NCBI GenBank assembly: GCA_031285215.1
Contig: JAITWQ010000148.1
Location: 1-6,712, forward strand
Length of the DNA stretch: 6,712 nucleotides
Source of the DNA: Syntrophobacterales bacterium
GTDB lineage: Bacteria > Desulfobacterota > Syntrophia > Syntrophales > JAAYKM01
Reading direction: 5' to 3'
Below the pieces are notes generated by a model that searched no databases, was not told the origin of the DNA, and saw only the letters and a list, made by a program, of their open reading frames with translations. Positions within the stretch are counted from its first letter, which is position 1. Every line of letters begins with the position of its first letter. A program made the translations under genes and the position numbers. This document shows positions 1 to 6,689 of this stretch, in pieces.

Positions 1-1212
1 TGTAAAAAACTGACCTGCTTCCTGTTTCAATCCGGTAGTAAGTAATTGTTCAAAAAAATCGGAAAGATATTGCTGTCTTTTGTTGTAACGAATTCTATAG
101 TCTTGAACGAGTTCAACAACCTCTTTAACCACTTTCGCATTTTCTTCAAATGACTTTGTATCATAAACCTCTTTTATGGCAAATTCGTTGTTTTTTTCTA
201 ATCGAAGTTTATTGACTTCTCGAAGCAAAAAATCTTTTGTTTCGTCATTCAGATTTTTGCATCTTTTATTAAAATCTTCCTCATTGAAATCGCTAACGGT
301 ACGGTCTAAGAATTTCTGCATCCCTTTACTGTAAAGGTCTGTTAGTCGAAGTTGGAAATCTGTGTGATTATCAACTCCTTCTTTCCATTGAAATTGTAAT
401 TCTTCGCCGTCAAGCGTTGATGTTTCATCATATACCTTGCACAAAAACAATGTAAAAATTTTATTAAAAGCGTTGCCCTTATCGGAAACAACATTATGGC
501 GAAGAATTTCCAAAAAACGATTGAAAATAAAACTTGAATCTTCCGAGCGTATTTCTTTAAGTTGTTCTTTTGTTAGTGTCCTGCTTTGAAAGTTGTATGG
601 CTTTACCCAAACATCAAAAACACCATTATCTTTTGTGAGTTTATTCCATTTTTCATAAAAATCTTTTACATCGCCCGTGCGGTAATCGTCTTCGATTTTT
701 ATAATTTCGTTTTTATAAATAATCTCATTTTCCTTTAGTTCGGACGCATAAAGCATGATAATATCGGCTTTGTTGCTGAATTTGAAGTAAGTAAAAAGTT
801 GTCCGCCGTCTTTTTTCATTCGGGTAAACTCTTTGTTATATTCTTTGCCGTGGGTTTTACATTCAATCAACAAATATTCCGAGCCATCGTCATACGTTAC
901 GCAAATATCTAAACGTCCGGAAGTTCCATGTCCGGCGTTCCAAGTTTTTTCTAAAATAATGTTTCCCGGTTTATATCCTTTTTCAATCAAACGATTAACA
1001 CATTCCAATACCACAAAATTTTCAGGCCGTGAAAAATTTTGGGTGGTTTTGTTCTCCCTGCGAATTTTGTCGCTATAATTGATGTTTTTCTCAGCAAAAT
1101 TAACTTCAATAATATAACCATCAGCATATTTTTTTTCAAAAACACCAGATGTATTTTCTTTAGGATTAAATCCTAAGCTGTAAATTAATTTTTTTATATC
1201 GGTATCATTCAT
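1..1212 (-). CDS. Restriction nuclease-DNA adenine methyltransferase fusion (type IIG / type I-like), N-terminal part only
   Basis: This frame is open without a stop from an ATG at 1212-1210 to the window edge, giving 404 residues; the C-terminus lies outside. Residues about 60-170 look like a PD-(D/E)XK nuclease of the HsdR N-terminal kind: GRLDI contains Asp102, IECK supplies Glu117 and Lys119, and QLFTY gives a Gln138/Tyr142 pair as in the QxxxY motif of related nucleases. Residues about 232-263 resemble the helical N-terminal domain of HsdM-type methylases. The last visible residues, GQFFT (400-404), match the start of the N6-adenine methyltransferase domain (usually QFFTP). Such proteins cut unmodified DNA and methylate their own site with S-adenosylmethionine; the catalytic NPPY-type motif and the specificity domain would lie beyond base 1. 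The start has only a weak GGAT element 8 nt upstream, but an in-frame stop at 1219-1221 excludes a longer protein. G+C is far lower than in the leu genes, suggesting transfer. The family call is fairly sure; the subtype is not. Confidence 0.8.
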   Translation of the reverse strand, partial: MNDTDIKKLIYSLGFNPKENTSGVFEKKYADGYIIEVNFAEKNINYSDKIRRENKTTQNFSRPENFVVLECVNRLIEKGYKPGNIILEKTWNAGHGTSGRLDICVTYDDGSEYLLIECKTHGKEYNKEFTRMKKDGGQLFTYFKFSNKADIIMLYASELKENEIIYKNEIIKIEDDYRTGDVKDFYEKWNKLTKDNGVFDVWVKPYNFQSRTLTKEQLKEIRSEDSSFIFNRFLEILRHNVVSDKGNAFNKIFTLFLCKVYDETSTLDGEELQFQWKEGVDNHTDFQLRLTDLYSKGMQKFLDRTVSDFNEEDFNKRCKNLNDETKDFLLREVNKLRLEKNNEFAIKEVYDTKSFEENAKVVKEVVELVQDYRIRYNKRQQYLSDFFEQLLTTGLKQEAGQFFT

Positions 1213-1237
1213 AATTGTTCATCCAGACAAAAACGCC

Positions 1238-1852
1238 TCACAGCTTCCGAATTCCTGTAATTGCCGTAACGGATTTCTCCGGAAGGAGAATATGATCGGC
1301 GGTGATTTGAACATCAATGGCTCCGAGATCAAGGAGTTTATAAAAATGCCGCTGATTTTCCAAAGCAAAATCACCGTACCCCGCAGAATAACGCTTTGTC
1401 AGCAGATTCTTTCCTTCTCGCAGCAAGGAACGGCGATGGTAATTCATAAGCCACTCCAATGCCCCGTCGGTCATTTCGCTGGCGGCAGCATCAAAAACAG
1501 CGGCTCTGGCTGCGGCGCCCTTTTCCATGCTATCCTGCGTTGCGACAGCGATACTGTGACCTGCGGTCGCTCCCATTAACAGCACTTCTGTACAGCCGCA
1601 GAGAAAAGCCGCCAAGTGTGCGCTTTTCAAGTATATCTCTTCCGCCGCCAGCAAAACCACGCCGTCTTTATGTTCTGCAATGGGAATACGCAGGGCTGCC
1701 CCTTTCAACGCAATGAAAGAAGCGGCTTCGTCAATGAAGCTATCCGTTAATTTCTCCTGCCTGCCTGTTAATTGGGTGATTTCACGGCGGCAACCAAGGC
1801 GCTGGTAGATTTTATCTCGCGGAGGAACGATGCTGATGGTTGAAAATACCAT
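1238..1852 (-). CDS. Stand-alone methionine synthase (MetH) reactivation-domain protein
   Basis: This 204-residue protein resembles the C-terminal activation domain of cobalamin-dependent methionine synthase. That domain binds S-adenosylmethionine and supports reductive remethylation of cobalamin when it has been oxidised to the inactive Co(II) state. The clearest signature is RYSAGYGDF (residues 154-162), matching the RxxxGY AdoMet-binding motif, followed by a PEKSVTAITGI stretch (191-201) typical of the family's C-terminal end. No cobalamin-binding or catalytic MetH domain is present, so it must act on a separate partner, probably a MetH lacking this domain or another corrinoid protein. No signal peptide or membrane segment is seen. 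The ATG at 1852 is chosen because AGAGGG lies 4-5 nt upstream; an in-frame GTG at 1894 would add 14 residues but has no good ribosome-binding site. It follows leuD by 65 nt on the same strand and is probably cotranscribed. Function in leucine synthesis is not expected. The domain call is strong; the partner is unknown. Confidence 0.83.
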   Translation of the reverse strand: MVFSTISIVPPRDKIYQRLGCRREITQLTGRQEKLTDSFIDEAASFIALKGAALRIPIAEHKDGVVLLAAEEIYLKSAHLAAFLCGCTEVLLMGATAGHSIAVATQDSMEKGAAARAAVFDAAASEMTDGALEWLMNYHRRSLLREGKNLLTKRYSAGYGDFALENQRHFYKLLDLGAIDVQITADHILLPEKSVTAITGIRKL

Positions 1853-1856
1853 GCTT

Positions 1857-1862
1857 CCCTCT
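1857..1862 (-). promoter_or_regulatory. Shine-Dalgarno site that fixes the start of the MetH-reactivation gene
   Basis: AGAGGG on the minus strand lies 4-5 nt before the ATG at 1852-1850. It lies inside the longer frame that would begin at GTG 1894, which has no comparable site, and therefore favours the 204-residue product. Confidence 0.65.
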
Positions 1863-1917
1863 TTTAATGAAAAGAACGCTATCTTTCTCGCCACATGCCA
1901 CTGCGGTGATCAGATCA

Positions 1918-2412
1918 TCATCCCCTTTTCTTCATGATGTGCTTCATAAGGCCGCCGTCGGCAATCAACTCCTGCATGAAGGGGGGAATGGGATTGATTT
2001 TAAGAGGCGCGGCGTTTGTGCCGGCAATGGTAATCGTGCCGTCATCGCCATTGACGGTTATCGTTTCCTCTCCCTTAATGAGATCATAAAGCTCCTGCGA
2101 TTCAAAAATAGGCAGTCCCATATTGAAGGCATTCCGATAAAATATGCGGGCAAAGCTTTTGGCCACCACACAGGAAACACCGCTGGCTTTAATGGCAATG
2201 GGAGCGTGTTCCCGTGAAGACCCGCAGCCAAAATTTTCACCGCCGACAATAATATCTCCCCCGCTTACCTTTTGCGGAAAAGCAGGATCGGCATCTTCCA
2301 TACAATGGGAGGCAAGGACGGCGTGATCTGTCGTGTTCAGGTATCGGGCGGGAATAATCGCATCCGTGTCAATATTATCGCCAAACTTCCAAATTTTTCC
2401 CTGAAATTTCAT
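1918..2412 (-). CDS. leuD: 3-isopropylmalate dehydratase, small subunit
   Basis: LeuD is the swivel subunit that pairs with LeuC to isomerise 2-isopropylmalate to 3-isopropylmalate through dehydration and rehydration in the cytosol. At 164 residues it belongs to the short (LeuD2, archaeal-like) class rather than the roughly 200-residue E. coli class. Visible family motifs are [15 protein letters not shown] (11-25), [11 protein letters not shown] (61-71) and [14 protein letters not shown] (86-99). The substrate-recognition loop reads YLNT (24-27); homoaconitase of methanogens is reported to carry arginine at the third position, so asparagine together with the leu context favours isopropylmalate. 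The ATG at 2412 is preceded by AAGGGAGG with 4 nt spacing, a strong ribosome-binding site in the 14 nt gap after leuC, which suggests coordinated translation of the two subunits. The gene ends 65 nt before the next start. Confidence 0.96.
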   Translation of the reverse strand: MKFQGKIWKFGDNIDTDAIIPARYLNTTDHAVLASHCMEDADPAFPQKVSGGDIIVGGENFGCGSSREHAPIAIKASGVSCVVAKSFARIFYRNAFNMGLPIFESQELYDLIKGEETITVNGDDGTITIAGTNAAPLKINPIPPFMQELIADGGLMKHIMKKRG

Positions 2413-2426
2413 GATTCCTCCCTTGA

Positions 2427-3689
2427 TTATGTCAATTCGGCGGGACCGGCAATGCGGCCCATGATCGCGGACGCCGCCGCAACCGCAGGATTGGACAGAT
2501 AAACTTCACTCCCCGGATGCCCCATTCTGCCGACAAAATTGCGGTTTGTCGTCGCAATGGCGCGCTCGCCCTGGGCCAGAATTCCCATATGCCCCCCCAA
2601 ACATGGCCCGCATGTCGGCGGACTGATGATAGCCCGGGCATCCATAAAGATATCCATAAGCCCCTCTTTCATGGCCATGCGATAAATCTCCGGGGTGGCG
2701 GGAATAATGAGAAGCCGCACATGGGACGCCGCTTTTCTCCCCTTGAGCACCTGAGCCGCGATACGCAAATCTTCAATGCGGCCGTTTGTACACGACCCGA
2801 TGACCGCCTGATCAATGGTCACATTTCCAGCCTGAGAAACTCCTTTCGTATTGGAAGGGAGATGGGGAAAGGCGACCTGTGGCTCAATCTTACCGCAGTC
2901 TATCTCCATGGTTTCACTGTAAACAGCATCGTCATCCGAGTAATATTCCGTCCAAGATCGTTTGGCCCGCGGTTTCACATAGGCGCGGGTGGTATCGTCA
3001 CAGGCAAAAATGCCATTTTTCGCTCCCGCTTCAATCGCCATATTCGCCATGGACATACGATCCGCCATATCCAAAGTGCCAATAGTTTCTCCCGTCATCT
3101 CCATCGCCTTATAGAGAGCGCCGTCAACGCCGATTTTGCCGATGATGTAAAGAATCAGATCTTTACCCGATACCCAGGTATTAAGTTTGCCGAAGAGAAT
3201 GAATTTTATGGACTCGGGAACCTTGAACCAAACTTCTCCCGTTAACATGGCCGCTGCCAGATCCGTACTTCCCACACCGGTAGAAAAAGCGCCCAAAGCC
3301 CCATAAGTACAAGTATGACTGTCAGCACCAATGACGAGATCGCCCGGAAGAACAATTCCCTTTTCCGGCAGCAGGGCATGTTCAACGCCCACTTCGCCCC
3401 CGTCATAGTAGTGAGTCAATTCCTGGGACAGGGCAAACTGGCGTACAAATTTACACTGCTGGGCGGAACTGATATCCTTATTGGGAGTGAAGTGATCGGA
3501 AACAAGCACGACTTTATCGCGATCAAAAACTTTTTCTCCATTTGCTTTCTGGAATTCCTCAATAGCAATAGGCGCGGTAATATCATTGCCCAGGGCAATA
3601 TCAACTTTGGCATTGATCAGCATTCCAGGATAAACATCCTTTAAATCTGCGTGGACAGCAAGGATCTTCTCCGTAATCGTCATTCCCAC
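2427..3689 (-). CDS. leuC: 3-isopropylmalate dehydratase, large subunit
   Basis: LeuC is the aconitase-family catalytic subunit carrying the [4Fe-4S] cluster that, with LeuD, converts 2- to 3-isopropylmalate. The 420-residue length fits the short LeuC2/homoaconitase-like class (E. coli LeuC is about 466 residues). The three cluster ligands are visible as Cys300 in VIGSCTNGR and Cys360/Cys363 in [19 protein letters not shown] (121-131) is the conserved N-domain motif. Homoaconitase is the main alternative by sequence class, but the position between leuB and leuD, with leuA in the same operon, makes isopropylmalate the likely substrate. The start is taken as GTG at 3689 because AGAGGAG lies 6 nt upstream; an ATG two codons later would be 12 nt away. 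The gene follows leuB by 20 nt. The oxygen-labile cluster is compatible with an anaerobic host but does not prove it. Confidence 0.96.
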   Translation of the reverse strand: MGMTITEKILAVHADLKDVYPGMLINAKVDIALGNDITAPIAIEEFQKANGEKVFDRDKVVLVSDHFTPNKDISSAQQCKFVRQFALSQELTHYYDGGEVGVEHALLPEKGIVLPGDLVIGADSHTCTYGALGAFSTGVGSTDLAAAMLTGEVWFKVPESIKFILFGKLNTWVSGKDLILYIIGKIGVDGALYKAMEMTGETIGTLDMADRMSMANMAIEAGAKNGIFACDDTTRAYVKPRAKRSWTEYYSDDDAVYSETMEIDCGKIEPQVAFPHLPSNTKGVSQAGNVTIDQAVIGSCTNGRIEDLRIAAQVLKGRKAASHVRLLIIPATPEIYRMAMKEGLMDIFMDARAIISPPTCGPCLGGHMGILAQGERAIATTNRNFVGRMGHPGSEVYLSNPAVAAASAIMGRIAGPAELT

Positions 3690-3709
3690 TGTATTCTCCT
3701 CTTTTTTGT

Positions 3710-4777
3710 TTAAGACTCCGTGACGTAGCGGGCAATCAAATCTCCCACTTCATTGGTTCCCATGCCCATATGCCCCGCATTAAGGGATTTCAGATCCTGT
3801 TTAATTGCCTTTTGCGCCGCCTTCTCAATCATTTTGGCCGCTTTTTCTTCGCCCAGACAATCCAGAAGCATAGCGCCGGCCAGAATCGCGGCTAAGGGAT
3901 TAATCACATTCTTGCCCGTATATTTCGGGGCGGAACCGCCAATGGGCTCAAACATGGAAACACCTTCGGGATTTATGTTGCCGCCGCAGGCAACGCCCAT
4001 ACCGCCCTGAATCATGGCGCCCAGATCCGTAATAATATCCCCAAACATGTTATCCGTAACAATTACATCAAACCACTCCGGATTTTTAACCATCCACATA
4101 CAGGTGGCGTCAACATGGGCGTAGTCTGTTTCAATGCCGCTGTACTCCGAAGCAAGCTCATAAAAAGTTCTCTCCCAGAGATCGAAGGCATACGTCAAAA
4201 CGTTTGTTTTGCCGCACAGGGTCAGTTTATTGCCCTTGTTGCGCCGCTTCGTATATTCAAAGGCATAGCGGAGACACCGCTCCACTCCTTTGCGGGTATT
4301 AATGGACTCCTGCACGGCAACCTCATCTTTGGTTCCTTTTTTCAAAGAACCGCCGGCTCCGGCATAAAGCCCTTCCGTATTTTCCCGGACAACGACAAAA
4401 TCAATATCCCGAGGGCCTTTGTCCTTCAGGGGCGTTTCGACTCCTTCATAGAGTTTGACGGGGCGAAGGTTAATGTATTGATCAAGCTCAAATCGCGTTC
4501 GCAGCAGGATACCTTTTTCCAAAACACCCGGTTTCACATCGGGATGACCAATAGCGCCCAGAAAAATCGCTTTAAATTGACGCAGTTCGTTCAGGACACT
4601 GTCGGGAAGAATTTCTCCTGTTTTCTTGTAGCGCTCTCCCCCAAGATCATAATGGGTATAGCGTATATTAAAGCCCGACGCTTTCGCTGCCGCATTGATA
4701 ACCTTTAAACCCTCTGCAACGACTTCGGGGCCGGTTCCATCGCCCGGAATGACCGCAACATCGTATTCTTTTGCCAT
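3710..4777 (-). CDS. leuB: 3-isopropylmalate dehydrogenase (isocitrate/isopropylmalate dehydrogenase family)
   Basis: This 355-residue cytosolic enzyme oxidises and decarboxylates 3-isopropylmalate to 2-oxoisocaproate, using a nicotinamide cofactor and Mg2+ or Mn2+. Family residues are clear, numbering from the ATG: substrate arginines at 93, 95, 105 and 131, the VRENTEGLY motif with Tyr138, catalytic Lys200 in GKTNV, and metal-binding Asp223, Asp247 and Asp251 (the last two in [13 protein letters not shown]). The cofactor loop is unusual: it reads GGSAPKYTG, with Lys295-Tyr296 where typical NAD-dependent LeuB has Asp-Ile. The ATG at 4777 is preferred, with AGGAGG 9 nt upstream; a TTG at 4783 would start only 3 nt from that site. 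The gene lies 159 nt after leuA and 20 nt before leuC. Tartrate/malate or isocitrate dehydrogenase are family alternatives, but the complete leu context makes LeuB by far the best call. Confidence 0.93.
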   Translation of the reverse strand: MAKEYDVAVIPGDGTGPEVVAEGLKVINAAAKASGFNIRYTHYDLGGERYKKTGEILPDSVLNELRQFKAIFLGAIGHPDVKPGVLEKGILLRTRFELDQYINLRPVKLYEGVETPLKDKGPRDIDFVVVRENTEGLYAGAGGSLKKGTKDEVAVQESINTRKGVERCLRYAFEYTKRRNKGNKLTLCGKTNVLTYAFDLWERTFYELASEYSGIETDYAHVDATCMWMVKNPEWFDVIVTDNMFGDIITDLGAMIQGGMGVACGGNINPEGVSMFEPIGGSAPKYTGKNVINPLAAILAGAMLLDCLGEEKAAKMIEKAAQKAIKQDLKSLNAGHMGMGTNEVGDLIARYVTES

Positions 4778-4936
4778 AATCAATAACCTCCTGAGTATTA
4801 TATTTCGATCTTTAAACTATTCTGGTTGTAACGCCCATGCTTCCAGATAAGGAAAGAACACTATAATCCATTCTCAAAGAAAGGCGCTTATGTCAATTTA
4901 AAACAAAAATTACCGTTGCGTCTTTTTAAACTACAT
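4778..4936 (-). other. leuA-leuB intergenic spacer
   Basis: This 159 nt gap is the longest in the operon. It contains the leuB Shine-Dalgarno site (AGGAGG, 4787-4792). It also has a perfect TTGACA at 4891-4896 and a perfect TATAAT at 4797-4802 on the minus strand, but these are not spaced to form a promoter with each other, and neither has a well-placed partner. No terminator hairpin is visible, so readthrough from leuA is expected. An internal promoter is possible but not supported. Confidence 0.6.
4787..4792 (-). promoter_or_regulatory. Shine-Dalgarno site that fixes the leuB start
   Basis: A consensus AGGAGG lies 9 nt before the ATG at 4777. The alternative in-frame TTG at 4783 would be only 3 nt away, too close for initiation. 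Confidence 0.75.
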
Positions 4937-6496
4937 TCAGCCTGCACAAATATCCTCTCTTTGCCGGATATTATTTTTAAGCCATTCCAAGCGGTTCAGG
5001 GCGTTGATATAGGCCCTGGCCGAGGCGACAATCACATCCGGGTGGGAACCATGCCCCATGACGGAGCGATCATCATAACGTAATTGAACGGTGACCTCTC
5101 CCTGGGCATCCGCCCCTCCGGTAATGGCATTAACAGCGTATTTGAGAAGGGGGTAATTGGTTCCGGTGATTTTGCGGATCACAGAGAATGTCGCGTCCAC
5201 AGGCCCAATGCCAAAACCCGCGTCCTGATACATCTGCCCGTCAATGGTCATTCTCATCGTGGCCGTGGGGATGGCGACACTGCCTGAAACAACATTTAAA
5301 TAATCCAGACGGTATTTATCTTCCAAGCGAAACACCTGCTCATAAACGATGGCTTCCAGATCTTCGTCAAAGACCTCCTTTTTGACGTCGGCCAATTCCT
5401 TAAAGCTGGCGGTAACGCGAGTCAACTGTTCATCCGTCAGACTATGTCCCATTTTCTTTAAATGCTCGCTCACCGCATGGCGTCCGGAATGTTTGCCTAA
5501 AACAATGTTGCTGTCTGCAATGCCAACGGATTGAGGCGTCATGATTTCATAGGTAATCTTTTCCTTAATCAAGCCATCCTGATGAATACCCGATTCATGG
5601 GCAAAGGCGTTGGCCCCTACAATGGCCTTATTGGGCTGTACCGCCACGCCCGTAATCTGCGTCAGCAGACGAGACGTTTTATAGATATTCGTCGTTTTAA
5701 TGCCCGTCACCATACCAAAAAGATCTCTGCGGGTCTCCAGGGCCATAACCAGCTCTTCCATGGCCGTATTGCCCGCCCTTTCGCCAATCCCGTTAATGGT
5801 ACATTCAACCTGGCGAGCTCCGTTTCTGATGGCGGCAAGAGAATTGGCAACGGCCAAACCCAAATCATTGTGGCAGTGGACGGAAATGACGGCTTGGTGA
5901 ATATTTTTTACCCGGTTAAAAAGACAGGCGATAAGACCGCCAAATTCTTCCGGAATAGCATAACCGACGGTATCGGGAATATTAACCGTTCTTGCCCCTT
6001 CCGCAATAACAGCTTCCACCATTTCGCACAGATAATCCCGATCCGAGCGCGTCGCATCCATGGGAGAAAATTCCACATTTCCTGTGTAGCCGCAGGCATG
6101 GCGGACGGCTTCACGGGCTTCTTTCAGCACTTGCTCCCGGCTCTTTTTCAATTGATACTGCAAATGAATGTCAGAAGACGAGATAAAGGTGTGAATCCTT
6201 GGTTTCGCCGCGTCTTTTATCGCCTCCCAGGCACGATCAATATCGGGGAGGTTAGCGCGCGCCAATCCCGCGACTTGGGATTTGCGAATTTCGCGGGCGA
6301 TCTGCTGGACGGAAAGGAAATCACCTTCAGAAGCAACGGGAAATCCCGCTTCAATAATATCTACACCCAAATTTTCCAGCTGACGGGCCAGGCGGATTTT
6401 TTCACTCGGATTCATACTGCACCCGGGCGACTGTTCGCCATCCCTTAAAGTGGTATCAAAAATATACACACGATTTTCCGAATTTTGCGCATCCAT
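4937..6496 (-). CDS. leuA: 2-isopropylmalate synthase
   Basis: LeuA catalyses the first committed step of leucine synthesis, condensing acetyl-CoA with 2-oxoisovalerate to 2-isopropylmalate in the cytosol. The 519-residue length fits the long bacterial form. The N-terminal TIM barrel (about 10-275) carries [13 protein letters not shown] (13-25) with metal ligand Asp14 and catalytic Arg18/Asp19, NIPDTVGY (172-179), metal-binding His207 and His209 in HCHNDLG, and GERAGN ending at Asn243. A linker region with HESGIHQDG (310-318) follows. The C-terminal part (about 385-515), with [16 protein letters not shown], is the LeuA regulatory dimer domain that binds leucine for feedback inhibition. Citramalate synthase is the usual confusion, but the leader and neighbours support LeuA. 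The ATG at 6496 has GGAGAGGAG 5 nt upstream; an in-frame TTG at 6514 lies upstream of and partly overlaps that context and is rejected. The gene begins just after the attenuator terminator. Confidence 0.97.
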   Translation of the reverse strand: MDAQNSENRVYIFDTTLRDGEQSPGCSMNPSEKIRLARQLENLGVDIIEAGFPVASEGDFLSVQQIAREIRKSQVAGLARANLPDIDRAWEAIKDAAKPRIHTFISSSDIHLQYQLKKSREQVLKEAREAVRHACGYTGNVEFSPMDATRSDRDYLCEMVEAVIAEGARTVNIPDTVGYAIPEEFGGLIACLFNRVKNIHQAVISVHCHNDLGLAVANSLAAIRNGARQVECTINGIGERAGNTAMEELVMALETRRDLFGMVTGIKTTNIYKTSRLLTQITGVAVQPNKAIVGANAFAHESGIHQDGLIKEKITYEIMTPQSVGIADSNIVLGKHSGRHAVSEHLKKMGHSLTDEQLTRVTASFKELADVKKEVFDEDLEAIVYEQVFRLEDKYRLDYLNVVSGSVAIPTATMRMTIDGQMYQDAGFGIGPVDATFSVIRKITGTNYPLLKYAVNAITGGADAQGEVTVQLRYDDRSVMGHGSHPDVIVASARAYINALNRLEWLKNNIRQREDICAG

Positions 6497-6501
6497 AAAA
6501 T

Positions 6502-6510
6502 CTCCTCTCC
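6502..6510 (-). promoter_or_regulatory. leuA ribosome-binding site
   Basis: GGAGAGGAG lies 5 nt before the ATG at 6496. It directly follows the U-rich tail of the leader terminator, so leuA is translated only from transcripts that pass the terminator. It also excludes a TTG start at 6514. Confidence 0.85.
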
Positions 6511-6512
6511 AC

Positions 6513-6548
6513 AAATAAAAAGGCCATGGATTTTTCGTCCACGGCCTT
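6513..6548 (-). terminator. Intrinsic terminator of the leu attenuator
   Basis: In the transcript the arms AAGGCCGUGGA (6548-6538) and UCCAUGGCCUU (6530-6520) form an 11-bp stem with one G-U pair, closed by a 7-nt loop CGAAAAA. The stem runs directly into UUUAUUU (6519-6513). It lies before the leuA start and after the leader peptide stop, the expected place for an attenuation terminator. The 5' arm can instead pair with 6622-6631 (see the antiterminator). Confidence 0.92.
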
Positions 6549-6631
6549 CAGGTTTATCTTAAAACGGGTTTCTTTCTGTGACTACCTAAAAACAACGGGC
6601 GACCGGTATGATGCACTAAGCCCTGAAAGCC
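6543..6631 (-). promoter_or_regulatory. Antiterminator pairing of the leu attenuator
   Basis: The RNA segment GGCUUUCAGG (6631-6622, within leader codons 20-23) can pair over 10 bp, one of them G-U, with CCUGAAGGCC (6552-6543). The second segment includes the first six bases of the terminator's 5' arm, so the two structures exclude each other. A ribosome stalled at leader leucine codons 15-17 would leave the first segment free just in front of it, which favours readthrough into leuA when leucyl-tRNA is scarce. The pairing is seen in the sequence; the switch is inferred. Confidence 0.72.
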
Positions 6632-6689
6632 TGCAACGCAACAATAAGGATAGTGCAGCGCGGTTAACCAGCATCATATGGGATGTCAT
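6582..6689 (-). CDS. leuL: Leucine-rich leader peptide of the leu attenuator
   Basis: A 35-codon frame runs from ATG 6689 to TAG 6582 and has GGAG 7 nt upstream (6697-6700). It encodes seven leucines, at residues 7, 13, 15, 16, 17, 21 and 24, using CTG, CTA, TTA, TTG, TTG, CTT and CTT; codons 13-17 contain four leucines in five positions (LSLLL). The stop codon is 33 nt before the terminator stem and 85 nt before the leuA ATG. By analogy with enteric leu, his and trp leaders, translation speed through the leucine codons would report leucyl-tRNA charging and decide between terminator and antiterminator; the peptide itself probably has no function. The sequence is not similar to the E. coli LeuL peptide, so this rests on codon content, position and RNA structure. 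Val8, Val32 and Val33 might add weak branched-chain sensitivity. The promoter lies outside the window. Confidence 0.85.
   Translation of the reverse strand: MTSHMMLVNRAALSLLLRCRLSGLSASYRSPVVFR
6607..6678 (-). promoter_or_regulatory. Upstream competing hairpin of the leader (anti-antiterminator)
   Basis: RNA segments UAUGAUG (6678-6672) and CACUA (6655-6651) can together pair with UAGUGCAUCAUA (6618-6607): 12 Watson-Crick pairs with a 16-nt bulge. The enclosed loop contains the antiterminator's first arm (6622-6631). Formation would hinder the antiterminator and let the terminator fold. A ribosome held at leucine codons 13-17 covers CACUA and breaks the hairpin. The complementarity is direct; the regulatory role is inferred. 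Confidence 0.55.

Noticed and set aside
833..1078. 81-codon plus-strand frame
   Set aside because: It is antisense to the nuclease domain of the restriction-modification gene, whose motifs are clear in the other strand.
1853..1894. Longer MetH-reactivation protein starting at GTG 1894
   Set aside because: There is no good Shine-Dalgarno site before the GTG, while AGAGGG is well placed for the ATG at 1852. It remains possible.
2517..3245. 242-codon plus-strand frame opposite leuC
   Set aside because: It lies antisense within a conserved gene and the translation shows no family motif.
4115..4708. 197-codon plus-strand frame opposite leuB
   Set aside because: It is antisense to a conserved enzyme and no domain is recognisable.
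4797..4802. TATAAT just upstream of leuB
   Set aside because: Transcription from it would start inside the Shine-Dalgarno site 4 nt downstream, and no -35 element is found at the right distance.
4860..4896. Possible internal sigma70 promoter for leuB (TTGACA at 4891-4896 with TATAGT at 4860-4865)
   Set aside because: The spacing is 25 nt, far from the usual 16-18, and at the correct spacing the hexamer is GAATGG.
5531..6448. 305-codon open frame on the plus strand opposite leuA
   Set aside because: It is fully antisense to a strongly supported leuA, its product is rich in Arg, His, Asn and Phe with no recognisable domain, and it has no sensible context. It is a shadow of leuA codon use.
6497..6514. 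Longer leuA starting at TTG 6514
   Set aside because: The extra codons encode the Shine-Dalgarno site itself and have no ribosome-binding site of their own.
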